From positions 28,904 to 92,903 of the forward strand of contig NZ_BDIR01000011.1 of assembly GCF_001895145.1 (NCBI RefSeq): a stretch of DNA of 64,000 nucleotides. Reading direction: 5' to 3'. The stretch's first letter is position 1. Each line of letters starts with the position of its first letter. The notes under the pieces are model-generated. The model was not told where the DNA came from. It did no database searches and was given only the letters and a program-made list of their open reading frames with translations. This DNA comes from Arcobacter sp. LA11 (GTDB lineage Bacteria > Campylobacterota > Campylobacteria > Campylobacterales > Arcobacteraceae). Below are positions 43,341-52,033 of this stretch, piece after piece. Made by a program: the position numbers and the translations under genes.

Positions 43341-45683
43341 ATGATCGGAGCATTATGGACAGGGATATCGGGACTTGCGTCTCATCAAACAGCGTTAGAT
43401 AACGAATCTCATAATATTTCAAACGTAAATACTGTGGGGTATAAAGCCTCAAGGATTTCATTTGCAGATCAAATGTATCAAGATAGAATCGGAAAAGGTT
43501 CTAAGGTACTTGATGCTGAAAAACTGTATGTACAAGGAAATTTAAAACTAACTGGTGTTGATTACGATTTGGCACTAAGTGGAGATGGTTTTTTTACAGT
43601 TTTAAATACTAGAACAAGTGGAACATCTGAAAATCTATATACAAGAGCTGGTAACTTTAGGATGGGTGACAATGGTACCCTTCAAGATGCTGCTGGTAAT
43701 GAAGTCCAAGGATGGGCTATGAGATCTATAGATACAAATAAAGATGTTGTAAGTACAAATCCAAATGTAGATATGTTTACAAATGATTATACAAAACTTT
43801 TAACATCTAAAGTAGTAAGCCATTCAAATTATATAGAAACAATTACAGCTAAAGCTACAGATTATTCTCAACTAGCAAAAGCAGATTCTGAATCTGTTTT
43901 TAGTGGTGCAGGGGGAAAAAGTAAATCAGCAAAAATTTCTGATGTAGAAGCTTTAGTATCTAGTTATTCATCTTGGCTTCAAAAATTAAAAGATGATCCA
44001 GATGGAGGAAGTGCAAGTTCTACAGCTCAAATTTCTCAAATAAATTTTAAATCTTATGATAAGTTAGATAATTCTGCTGCTGATGCAGTAGACTCAGGAT
44101 TAATTTCAAAAGAAGGTGATCAAATCTTTGTATTTATAGATGGAAATAAAGTTTCTCAAAACTATATTTCTGTTACAGCGTCTTCTGATTTAAATAATGA
44201 TGGAACTACTGATGATACAGATCATAAAATTGCAAGTAGAATAGAAACTTATAAATCATTAGCAGATAAAATATCTGAAATCCCTGGATTAAGAGCATAT
44301 ATGGCAGCAGAGGGATCAACAGGTACGGATGATGTTTTAGAAACAGATGATAGTTTTACTTTATCTACAAGTAACGCAGATATGATAAAAGGTATTATTC
44401 AAATAGAGTCATTAGTTCCAGGTGAAACTTTTACAATAACAGAAGTTGGAGAAATTTCTAATAATAATACAATTGCAGGTGCTTATCAAACAGGAACTGC
44501 AGCAGTTCAAGGAACTGGTATTGGAGCATTAGAAAGTGCAAGAGATGCATTATCAGAAGCTATTAGTGGAAAACAACAAGATGTATATACTACTGCAGAT
44601 TTAGAATTAGCAGGTACTATTCCATATGAATATAGTATGACTATTTATGATAAAGAATTAGAGAAAATTATTCCAGTTCCAAATGATAATGGTGTCCCAC
44701 CTCAAGCTGTACCAATTACTATTGACCCAACTAATGGTGGAACAGAAGCTACCGTTGATTCTTTTATTGCTGCATTTAATACAGCTGCTGCTGCGTCAAA
44801 CCCAAATCTACTTGATTATGTTGAAGCTCTTAATATAAATGGTAATCTTGTAATTCAAACAAAAGATGATAACTTTGATGTAGAATTTAGTGGAAATATG
44901 CAAAGTTATAATAAAACTATGTTAACTGGTACAACAACAAGTGGTGTATCAGATACTTATGCAGACTCAGTTTCTAGTCCTGATGGAGCAAAAGATTATG
45001 TTTACATGTATGAATTAACAGATGGAACTACAGGAAGTGTTACAATAACTAACCCTGCAGATTGGCCAGCAATTGCAACAGCGATAAATGCAGAAGCGGG
45101 CTTAACAGCTGATCACGCGACTACAACTGCTAGTACTTTAACTGTAGCAGGTCTTATAGCAAGTGGAACATTATATGAAGTAGATACTGAACTAAGTCCT
45201 TTAGATAAAAATAATGACTATAGTGGTAGAGCTGGTGCAGGTGCTGAATTTATTGAATTAGTTAATACAATAGATCAAACAACAACTCAAAGTTCACTTC
45301 AATTAAGATTAGATACTTTAGGTATCTCTGACTCAGCTTTTGGTGAGTTTTCAGTGGATAGTGCTGGTGTTATTACTATGAAGCAAGATGGAGCAGAATT
45401 TGCTATTGGACAAGTTTCAATTGCATTATTTAATAATAATAGAGGTTTAAATCCATCTGGAGATAATTTACTTGCAAAAACAAATGAATCAGGGGAACCA
45501 ATTTACAATTTAAATAATGATAAAACTGCAAAAATTGAAGGTCAAACTTTAGAGCTTTCTACTGCCGATTTATCAGAAAGTTTAGTTAATTTAATGGTAT
45601 TCCAAAGAGCATTTGAAGCAAATGCTAAGTCAATTACAACTTCAGATCAGTTATTAAATACACTGATTAATTTAAAACGATAA
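43341..45683 (+). CDS. flgE: Flagellar hook protein FlgE (long form)
   Basis: The 780-residue protein begins MIGALWTGISGLASHQTALDN, has SHNISNVNTVGYKASRISF and the C-terminal SLVNLMVFQRAFEANAKSITTSDQLL. The conserved D0/D1 ends surround a long surface region (about 130-700). Hook proteins of Campylobacterota are often this long, so this is probably the main hook subunit. A strong terminator follows the stop. Confidence 0.9.
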   Translation: MIGALWTGISGLASHQTALDNESHNISNVNTVGYKASRISFADQMYQDRIGKGSKVLDAEKLYVQGNLKLTGVDYDLALSGDGFFTVLNTRTSGTSENLYTRAGNFRMGDNGTLQDAAGNEVQGWAMRSIDTNKDVVSTNPNVDMFTNDYTKLLTSKVVSHSNYIETITAKATDYSQLAKADSESVFSGAGGKSKSAKISDVEALVSSYSSWLQKLKDDPDGGSASSTAQISQINFKSYDKLDNSAADAVDSGLISKEGDQIFVFIDGNKVSQNYISVTASSDLNNDGTTDDTDHKIASRIETYKSLADKISEIPGLRAYMAAEGSTGTDDVLETDDSFTLSTSNADMIKGIIQIESLVPGETFTITEVGEISNNNTIAGAYQTGTAAVQGTGIGALESARDALSEAISGKQQDVYTTADLELAGTIPYEYSMTIYDKELEKIIPVPNDNGVPPQAVPITIDPTNGGTEATVDSFIAAFNTAAAASNPNLLDYVEALNINGNLVIQTKDDNFDVEFSGNMQSYNKTMLTGTTTSGVSDTYADSVSSPDGAKDYVYMYELTDGTTGSVTITNPADWPAIATAINAEAGLTADHATTTASTLTVAGLIASGTLYEVDTELSPLDKNNDYSGRAGAGAEFIELVNTIDQTTTQSSLQLRLDTLGISDSAFGEFSVDSAGVITMKQDGAEFAIGQVSIALFNNNRGLNPSGDNLLAKTNESGEPIYNLNNDKTAKIEGQTLELSTADLSESLVNLMVFQRAFEANAKSITTSDQLLNTLINLKR

Positions 45684-45686
45684 TAT

Positions 45687-45714
45687 AAAATAAGAGGCAT
45701 TAGCCTCTTATTTT
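45687..45714 (+). terminator. Strong terminator after flgE
   Basis: AAAATAAGAGGC pairs perfectly with GCCTCTTATTTT (12 bp) around ATTA. It ends the fliN-flgD-hook transcript. Confidence 0.88.
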
Positions 45715-45731
45715 AAACTCAGAGGATAGAA

Positions 45732-46061
45732 TTGGATAATTTTTTATTAATAACAATCATTGGTATTTTACTTTTATATTTTTTTTCAAGTACAAATGTT
45801 TATAAATCTTTATATAGAAAAATCAATGAAGAAAAAAATATTGTTGAAGAAGAGAATAAAAGACTCCATTCAATTATAGAAAGATATGAAAAACAAGTAA
45901 AAATTAGTGCAGGTACATTGAAAAATAATCAAGAAAGCTTACAAGTTGCACGTGATGATTTACAGAAGTTGAGATTAGAAAATACAGAATTAAAACATCA
46001 AGTAGAAAATTTAGAGTCTCGAACAGAAGAGCTTTATGCTCAAGTTAATACTATGGTATAG
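45732..46061 (+). CDS. Small membrane-anchored coiled-coil protein
   Basis: The 109-residue protein starts at a TTG with AGAGG 6 bases upstream. One membrane helix (3-20, FLLITIIGILLLYFF) is followed by a coiled coil to the end (INEEKNIVEEENKRLHSIIE and on). No family recognised. It stands 11 bases before the TPR gene, downstream of a strong terminator; I saw no clear promoter. It may be a lineage-specific motor or envelope part. Confidence 0.65.
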   Translation: MDNFLLITIIGILLLYFFSSTNVYKSLYRKINEEKNIVEEENKRLHSIIERYEKQVKISAGTLKNNQESLQVARDDLQKLRLENTELKHQVENLESRTEELYAQVNTMV

Positions 46062-46072
46062 GACTTATCCTT

Positions 46073-48067
46073 TTGAAAAAAGTAGTTTTATTAATCTTTA
46101 TAACTTTTTTTAGCCTATCTTTATATGCTAATGAAAATACTATAGATTCTCAACCAGAGATTTTATTTAAATATGATAAATTAAAAAAAAATCAAGAGAA
46201 TTTTAGATTACAAGTAGAGTTTAATAAAGCTATATTACTTTTAGAACAAGGTGAATATAAAAAGTCTATTAAGATTTTAAAAGAAACATCTTCTATATTA
46301 AAAATTCCATCTTTTTTAAATATTGGAATTGCCTATTATAAGTTGAATCAAATAGAAAATGCTTTACTTTATTTAAATAATATTTATGAATATAAGGAAG
46401 CTGCATTTTCAAATACATATTCTTATATTTCTTCTTGTTATTATCTTTATCAAATTAAAAAAGATAGAAAATATCTAGAAACAATTGTTGATGTTACGAA
46501 GAAGTATAAAAAACTTTCAGAACATTCAAAAAGGTTGATTTCAGATACTTATATAATATTAAAAGATTATGAGAAGGCTCTAAAAGTTCTTGATTCTATG
46601 GAATTTCCTATGGATTTAAAAAAGGCTATGTTATATTTAAAAATAAATAATTATTTAGAAGCTGAAAAATTTTTAGAAAAAGCAAAAAATAATACTTACA
46701 ATCAAGAAAAAATAAATCAAATTTTGTGGTTAATGGTTTTTAGAGATTTAAAATCAAATCAATTAGAAAAATTAAAAGAACATTTAATAGAAATAAATAA
46801 TCGGAAAGATAATTTTAAAACAAATTTAGATTTTCCTTTAGAGATATTTTTTAATAAAAATAAATTTACATCAAAACAATATTTAAAATTCATAACAAAA
46901 TTTAATGAAGACAGAAAAATAGATTTTATGTTTTATTTTGCACCATTTATCTTTTCAGATAATGAAGAAATCTTATATGATATATCTAAAGGTTTTATTT
47001 TTAAAGATAAACAAAATGTAAAAAGCTTAGAAGAAATGGTTTCATATAATTCTAAATTTATTGATATTATCCAAGATGATCCAATTATTAGAGTTTCAAA
47101 ACTAAAGGCATATATAAAAGAAGACAGCAATTCATATATATATTATAATCTTGCATTATGTTATGCTCAAATAAATGATTTTCACAATGCATATAAATAT
47201 TTTTCAAAAGCTTATAAGCTAAATCCTGGGAATAAACTATATTCTATAATGACAATAATTAGTGCAAATAAAATTAATAAAAAATTAAGAGATTATGAAT
47301 ATATAGAACAAAATCTTAAATCAAAAAATGGTATGTATAAATATTTTGGTCAAATGTTATATAAAATATTTTTAAATCCTGAACTAACTGTTACTTTTGA
47401 CCCTTTAAATTATAAAAATACAATTTTTTATAAATCACTTGATTATTTAGTAAAATTAGAAGAAGATGAAATTGATTTATCTCATCCTCTATTTAAAGAG
47501 CATTATAAAGATCCTTTAGTATATTTAATGAAATCTACTATAAGAAAAGAGAATGAAAATGATTATAGTTATTTTGCAAGATTACAAGATAATACTCCTT
47601 TAAGAATAAATAACAATTTTTTAGAAGGGCCTTTAGTTGTAACTCAATTTTATATAGATTTATTAAAATCAATAGGACTTTTTTATAAAGCAGATTTAAC
47701 ATTAAATGGTAAACAAAGCCCATCATACTTGAGAACTAAAGCTTTAAGAGACTTACACAATAATGAACCAGAAAATACAATTAAGATATTAGAAAAGCTT
47801 CAAGAAGAGTATAAACTTGAAGATAAATATACAATGTATTTAATTGTTGCAGCTTTACTTGAAGCAGGTAAATATAATGATGCCTCTATTCAAATATCAT
47901 TAATAAAAGCTATTTTAAATGATTCTGGAGCAGATTTTTTAACTGGAGTACAACTTATTCAAAGTTTAAAATTAAATAGTGCAATTACGTATTTTAAAGA
48001 ACCATATATGGATTCTTTAATTGATTTTAGACTTAATAAATTTGACGAACTTCTAGAATCCTTATAA
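46073..48067 (+). CDS. Secreted TPR-rich protein in the flagellar cluster (first)
   Basis: The 664-residue protein from a TTG start has a signal peptide (about 1-19, ending LYAN). Helical repeats of TPR type fill the rest, for example FNKAILLLEQGEYKKSIKILKE and YYNLALCYAQINDFHNAYKYFSKAYKLNPGN. In C. jejuni, TPR-containing periplasmic PflA and membrane PflB are motor scaffold parts that place the stators. Location ahead of fliY, motA and motB makes this a candidate analogue. That role is inference from fold type and context. Confidence 0.7.
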   Translation: MKKVVLLIFITFFSLSLYANENTIDSQPEILFKYDKLKKNQENFRLQVEFNKAILLLEQGEYKKSIKILKETSSILKIPSFLNIGIAYYKLNQIENALLYLNNIYEYKEAAFSNTYSYISSCYYLYQIKKDRKYLETIVDVTKKYKKLSEHSKRLISDTYIILKDYEKALKVLDSMEFPMDLKKAMLYLKINNYLEAEKFLEKAKNNTYNQEKINQILWLMVFRDLKSNQLEKLKEHLIEINNRKDNFKTNLDFPLEIFFNKNKFTSKQYLKFITKFNEDRKIDFMFYFAPFIFSDNEEILYDISKGFIFKDKQNVKSLEEMVSYNSKFIDIIQDDPIIRVSKLKAYIKEDSNSYIYYNLALCYAQINDFHNAYKYFSKAYKLNPGNKLYSIMTIISANKINKKLRDYEYIEQNLKSKNGMYKYFGQMLYKIFLNPELTVTFDPLNYKNTIFYKSLDYLVKLEEDEIDLSHPLFKEHYKDPLVYLMKSTIRKENENDYSYFARLQDNTPLRINNNFLEGPLVVTQFYIDLLKSIGLFYKADLTLNGKQSPSYLRTKALRDLHNNEPENTIKILEKLQEEYKLEDKYTMYLIVAALLEAGKYNDASIQISLIKAILNDSGADFLTGVQLIQSLKLNSAITYFKEPYMDSLIDFRLNKFDELLESL

Positions 48068-48124
48068 ATGAAAATATAATTTTTATTACTTTTAAAATAA
48101 TAAACATTTAATTTAATTTTTTTT

Positions 48125-48133
48125 TGCTATAAT
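48125..48133 (+). promoter_or_regulatory. Extended -10 promoter upstream of the flaG-like gene
   Basis: TGCTATAAT, perfect extended -10, 34 bases before the ATG at 48167, which has an AAAGGAGG ribosome site. It starts the fliY-motAB transcript. Confidence 0.65.
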
Positions 48134-48166
48134 ATCTATAACTCTATACTTTTAAAGGAGGCCCTT

Positions 48167-48484
48167 ATGGAATTAGGAAGAATTGCAGATATTGATAATG
48201 CACAAACTAACCATGTTGAGAAGATTCAATCAGTAAAAGAAGTTGATGATAAACAGAAGATAGTTCAAGATGAACAATATAAAAAAGTTCAAGGGAAAGT
48301 CCAAGATACAGAGTCTAACGAAGTTATTTTAGATAATGTTAGATTCGGTTACAATAAAAGTTCAAAAGATTTTTTTGTGAAAGTTACTCGAGGAGAAGCT
48401 GAATACAAATATCCTACAGAAGATATGATGAGGGTAAAAGCACAAATATTAAGTGATTTAGAAAAATCACTTAAAGAATCTTAA
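48167..48484 (+). CDS. FlaG-like protein
   Basis: The 105-residue protein has a disordered N-terminus (1-55). A C-terminal part, VRFGYNKSSKDFFVKVTRGEAEYKYPTEDMMRVKAQIL, resembles the FlaG family (beta-hairpin then I-P-x-E helix), although the usual Arg-x-Ile-Pro is KYP here. FlaG affects filament length in some species. Excellent ribosome site AAAGGAGG. Assignment is tentative. Confidence 0.5.
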   Translation: MELGRIADIDNAQTNHVEKIQSVKEVDDKQKIVQDEQYKKVQGKVQDTESNEVILDNVRFGYNKSSKDFFVKVTRGEAEYKYPTEDMMRVKAQILSDLEKSLKES

Positions 48485-48513
48485 AATTAAAAATATAACA
48501 AAAAGGTTAGTTC

Positions 48514-49407
48514 TTGGCATCTGATTTATCAAGTTTTTTAAAAGATGAATTAGCTAATACATTAGAGCAATTGCTTTCAAAGAGTGTATCAATAGACTCA
48601 GTAAGTGAACTTGATGTAGATAGTTTAGGTGATTCTCAATGTATTGATGTATCTGTAAAATTTGATTTTTCTGATATATCATCTAATTGGAACTTTTTTG
48701 TTCCTACTGTTACAGCTACTAAGTTTGAATATTTTATGCTTGGTGGAATGGGAGATTTAAAAGAACACATAGATGATGAAATTACTGATGCAGTAAATGA
48801 AATAATTTCTAATATTTGTGGTAGTTTATGTACAACTGTAAATGCTCAATCATTCCCTGATGTTTCCTCTATAAAATCAGAACTGCAAGGTTCTAGTATT
48901 AAAGATTGTAAAGAATTAGATATAGAAAGAAAGTTCTTTTTTGATTTGACTTTAGATGGAGAAAAACTACCTGTATATATAGGATTTGATGAATTAATTG
49001 TTCCTTATCTTTCTCAAATTACAGGTGTTGAAAGTTCTTCTCCTGATGCTATATCTCCTATAGAAACTCCAAGTGCTCCTGTTTTAAATTCTTCTGGTTC
49101 TTCGTCAGATTTAGGAATCAGTTCTTTATTATCTGAAGATGCAGCACAAAATTTACAATTATTATTTGATATCAAATTAAGACTTAGTGTAAGACTAGGG
49201 ACTAAAAACTTTTTATTAAAAGATATCTTAAGATGGGATTTAGGAGAGATAATAGAACTTGAACAAATGGTAAATGAACCTTTAGAAATTTTAGTAAATG
49301 GTGTTAAAATTGGAGAAGGTGAAGCTGTTATTGTTGAAGGAAAATTTGGTTTAAAAGTAAAAAATATTGGAAATAGTCTTACTAGACTTAACCAACTAGG
49401 ATTGTAA
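48514..49407 (+). CDS. fliY: Flagellar switch protein FliY (CheC-like domain plus FliN domain)
   Basis: The 297-residue protein starts at a TTG with AAAAGG upstream. Residues about 10-175 look like a CheC/FliM-middle-type domain with HIDDEITDAVNEIISNICGSL. A Ser/Pro linker follows. The last 85 residues are a SpoA/FliN domain (DIKLRLSVRLGTKNFLLKDILRWDLGEIIEL, then VNGVKIGEGEAVIVEGKFGLKV). The CheC active-site pattern (ExxN) is not clean here, with one extra residue, so phosphatase activity is doubtful. It should sit in the C-ring with FliN. Confidence 0.75.
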   Translation: MASDLSSFLKDELANTLEQLLSKSVSIDSVSELDVDSLGDSQCIDVSVKFDFSDISSNWNFFVPTVTATKFEYFMLGGMGDLKEHIDDEITDAVNEIISNICGSLCTTVNAQSFPDVSSIKSELQGSSIKDCKELDIERKFFFDLTLDGEKLPVYIGFDELIVPYLSQITGVESSSPDAISPIETPSAPVLNSSGSSSDLGISSLLSEDAAQNLQLLFDIKLRLSVRLGTKNFLLKDILRWDLGEIIELEQMVNEPLEILVNGVKIGEGEAVIVEGKFGLKVKNIGNSLTRLNQLGL

Positions 49408-49411
49408 AATT

Positions 49412-50167
49412 ATGGATAAGAGTAGTGCAGGTGGATTAGGTGGTGGATGGGCTCTTGTTGCCCTGGCTATTATTCTAGGTGGTGTTGGATTTGGTCCTTA
49501 TATTGATATTCCTTCTGTAGTAATTGTTGTTGGTGGAACAACTGCTGTTACAGCAGGTCAATTTGAACCAGCAGATCTAAAAAGAGTTGGTGCTTCTATG
49601 AAAGTTGCTTTTAATGAAGTAAAAGTAGAACCACTATCGGAATTAGTTGAAAAAATTACATTTTATGCAACAGAGATAAAAAAACATGGCGTAATGCACA
49701 TAGAGCAAAAAGTTCTTGAAGAGCAAAATCCATTTTTTAAAGAAGCTTTTCAACTTCTTGTTGATGGTACGAAAGCTGAAACACTAGGTCCATTACTTGA
49801 AACAAAACTTGAATATATGAATAAACGACATAATACAATGATAGGTTTATTTGGAAACATTGGAGGGACAGCTGGTGCAATGGGTATGATTGGTACTCTT
49901 GTAGGCCTTGTTGCAATGCTAGCAAATCTTTCTGATCCAGCAGCAGTTGGTCCTGCTATGGCAGTTGCTTTATTAACAACAATGTATGGTGCTTTAATTG
50001 GTACATTATTTGCAGGTATTATTGAAAGTAAATTGGCACAGAAGCATGCAGTTGAAGAAACAGCTTGTGAAGTAATTATAAAAGGTACATCAATGATTGC
50101 TGCAGAAGAATCAATTGGAAATATTAAAATGCAGTTAAATTCAATCTTAGTAGATTCAGAAGAGTAG
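49412..50167 (+). CDS. motA: Flagellar stator protein MotA (PomA-like)
   Basis: The 251-residue protein has four membrane helices (about 12-30, 33-50, 145-172, 180-203) and a cytoplasmic loop carrying charged residues for FliG. LGGVGFGPYID and GMIGTLVGLVAML resemble the sodium-type PomA group. The proline that normally precedes the GMIGT helix (E. coli P173) is Gly155 here, and the second conserved proline of helix 4 also seems missing (GIIESKL). It pairs with motB 9 bases on. Confidence 0.9.
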   Translation: MDKSSAGGLGGGWALVALAIILGGVGFGPYIDIPSVVIVVGGTTAVTAGQFEPADLKRVGASMKVAFNEVKVEPLSELVEKITFYATEIKKHGVMHIEQKVLEEQNPFFKEAFQLLVDGTKAETLGPLLETKLEYMNKRHNTMIGLFGNIGGTAGAMGMIGTLVGLVAMLANLSDPAAVGPAMAVALLTTMYGALIGTLFAGIIESKLAQKHAVEETACEVIIKGTSMIAAEESIGNIKMQLNSILVDSEE

Positions 50168-50176
50168 AAATAGTTT

Positions 50177-50953
50177 ATGGCAAAAAAATGTCCTGAATGT
50201 CCAAAATGTTTACCAGGGTGGCTAGTACAATTTGGAGATTTAATGTCTCTTTTATTAACTTTCTTTATTCTTTTATTATCTATGGCAGTAATGGATAAAA
50301 AGAAAGTAGAAGAATATTTTGATGTGATGAAAAAAGCAATGGGTTTTATAGATGCATCAACTGATGTTCAAACTCAATCAGATGCCCATTCAACAGAAAA
50401 TAGTAATTCTCAAGATGATGATAGTGATGCAACTTCTACAGAACAAGCAGTAGATGACACAGCAGAAGAAGTTTCTGAATTGATTGAACAAATGAATGAA
50501 TCAACAACTGTAGAAAGTGAGCAAATACAACTTGAGAAGGGAAAAAATGAATTTACATTAGATATCCCTTCTACAATAATGTTTGAAGATGGAGAATATG
50601 AATTGTCTAATCCTAATTCAAAGAGATTTATTGCTAAAATTGCTAGAGTAATAAGAACTATGCCACAAGCTTTTAATATTGAAATAATTGGACATACGTC
50701 ATCAAGTGGATATACAAGTACAACTATTCCTAGAGATAATTGGGATGTTTCTGCTCTACGATCAATTTCTGTTGTTAAAGAATTAATAAAAAATAGAATT
50801 GACCCAAGTACTTTAAAAGTTGCGGCTTATTCTTCTTATCATCCAAAAAGTGAAATGGCTGTGGATAATAGAAGAGTTGAAATGCGTTTTTTTGCTGATA
50901 ATGATCAATCTGATATTTTAAGTGAAGAAAGTTTTTTTGATAGATTGGAGTAA
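50177..50953 (+). CDS. motB: Flagellar stator protein MotB (PomB-like)
   Basis: The 258-residue protein has a short Cys-rich start (CPECPKC, 5-11), one membrane helix with the ion-carrying Asp21 in FGDLMSLLLTFFILLLS, an acidic Ser/Gln linker as plug region, and a C-terminal OmpA-like peptidoglycan-binding domain (IEIIGHTSSSGY, DVSALRSISV, NRRVEMRF). With MotA it converts ion flow to torque. The pairing with a PomA-like MotA suggests Na+, but this is inference. Confidence 0.93.
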   Translation: MAKKCPECPKCLPGWLVQFGDLMSLLLTFFILLLSMAVMDKKKVEEYFDVMKKAMGFIDASTDVQTQSDAHSTENSNSQDDDSDATSTEQAVDDTAEEVSELIEQMNESTTVESEQIQLEKGKNEFTLDIPSTIMFEDGEYELSNPNSKRFIAKIARVIRTMPQAFNIEIIGHTSSSGYTSTTIPRDNWDVSALRSISVVKELIKNRIDPSTLKVAAYSSYHPKSEMAVDNRRVEMRFFADNDQSDILSEESFFDRLE

Positions 50954-50955
50954 CT

Positions 50956-51258
50956 ATGGAATTAAATACAAATTTTGTTGATATAAATAATATTAAGTCA
51001 AGTCCGGTTAAAAACTACGAAAAATTAAATACTTCTAAGCTTGAAAATGAGGCTTTAAGAAAAGTAAGTGATGATTTTGAATCTTTTTTTATGCAACAGT
51101 TACTAGATATATCTTTAAAAAGTACGAAGGTAGCAGGAGAAGGAAGTGGTTCAGATATTATAAAAGGTATGTATACAGAAGCTATATCAAGGGAATCAAA
51201 AGGTACAATAGGTATAAGCGATATGCTTTATAATTTTTTGAGTGAAAGAAAAAAATAA
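50956..51258 (+). CDS. flgJ: FlgJ-type rod-binding protein without muramidase domain
   Basis: The 100-residue protein covers only the rod-cap domain: DDFESFFMQQLLDISLKSTK, GSGSDIIKGMYTEAISRESKGTIGISDML. The C-terminal peptidoglycan hydrolase domain of enterobacterial FlgJ is absent, as is common in this phylum. It starts 2 bases after motB. It should cap rod growth. Confidence 0.85.
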   Translation: MELNTNFVDINNIKSSPVKNYEKLNTSKLENEALRKVSDDFESFFMQQLLDISLKSTKVAGEGSGSDIIKGMYTEAISRESKGTIGISDMLYNFLSERKK

Positions 51259-51270
51259 GAAAGAGCTACC

Positions 51271-51648
51271 ATGATTGAAACTATAATTAATGATATGACA
51301 AATTTAGTTAATAAAATGCAAGATTATATTAAACAAGATATTGAAGATATAAAAAATGCAAAACATGAAGAACTTTTAAATAGAAATGATGAAAAACAAG
51401 ATATGATTGAAAAAATTGCTGCACATAAACAACAATTAAATCAAGAAATAGTTAATCAAATGCAAAATGGTGTTGATGTAAATATATATAGAAATAGTGT
51501 TGATAACTTAGAAAATGAATTAAGAAATTTATATGAATTAAATAGAAAACTTGCTTTAATCGTACAACCTATTCAACAAATGTATAAAGATATAGTTGAT
51601 GATATTACAGAAAAAAATGGAGGAAATCTTTTCAATGTTAAGGCTTAA
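51271..51648 (+). CDS. flgN: FlgN-like export chaperone
   Basis: The 125-residue all-helical protein has the FlgN pattern: an N-terminal helix pair with NLVNKMQDYIKQDIEDIKNAKHEE and a C-terminal NLYELNRKLALIVQPIQQMYKDIV. FlgN chaperones the hook-filament junction proteins FlgK and FlgL; flgL lies further on. It overlaps the next gene by 14 bases. Confidence 0.65.
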   Translation: MIETIINDMTNLVNKMQDYIKQDIEDIKNAKHEELLNRNDEKQDMIEKIAAHKQQLNQEIVNQMQNGVDVNIYRNSVDNLENELRNLYELNRKLALIVQPIQQMYKDIVDDITEKNGGNLFNVKA

Positions 51649-52033
51649 ATGTCTTTTTTTTGTAATTGCTCTTTCAATTAATTTGTATTCAATTGAAGTC
51701 CTTGTTACTAATTCAAAGATTAACTATAAAGAAATAATTTCTGTAAAAAAACTTTCTTCAGGAAAAGTATTAAGTGTAAAAAAGTTTTGTATCCCTGCAA
51801 CTATAAGTGATTTTGAAAATAATAAATATTATGCAACACGCTATTTACGAAAAGGTTCAATAATTTGTTTAAAAGATATTGAAAAGTATAGTAAAAATTC
51901 AATCTTATTTAATTTTGGTTCAATTCAAATTGAAAGAGATGGAGAATTAATTTTTGAAAATGATGAATATATTAAAATAAAAAAAAGAGATGGTAAAATT
52001 GAAAAAATTTATAAAGATGGAAGATTAAGATGA
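51635..52033 (+). CDS. Short FlgA-like (SAF domain) secreted protein
   Basis: The 132-residue protein starts at the ATG at 51635, which has GGAGGA upstream. A signal peptide (about 1-18, ending LYSIE) is followed by VLVTNSKINYKEIISVKKLSS, ATRYLRKGSIICLKDIEKYSK and GELIFENDEYIKIKKRDGKIEKIYKDGRLR. This fits the SAF/ChapFlgA fold of P-ring chaperones, but the protein is about half the usual length. It would act in the periplasm on FlgI, which is not in the window. It overlaps flhF by 4 bases. Confidence 0.55.
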   Translation: MLRLKCLFFVIALSINLYSIEVLVTNSKINYKEIISVKKLSSGKVLSVKKFCIPATISDFENNKYYATRYLRKGSIICLKDIEKYSKNSILFNFGSIQIERDGELIFENDEYIKIKKRDGKIEKIYKDGRLR

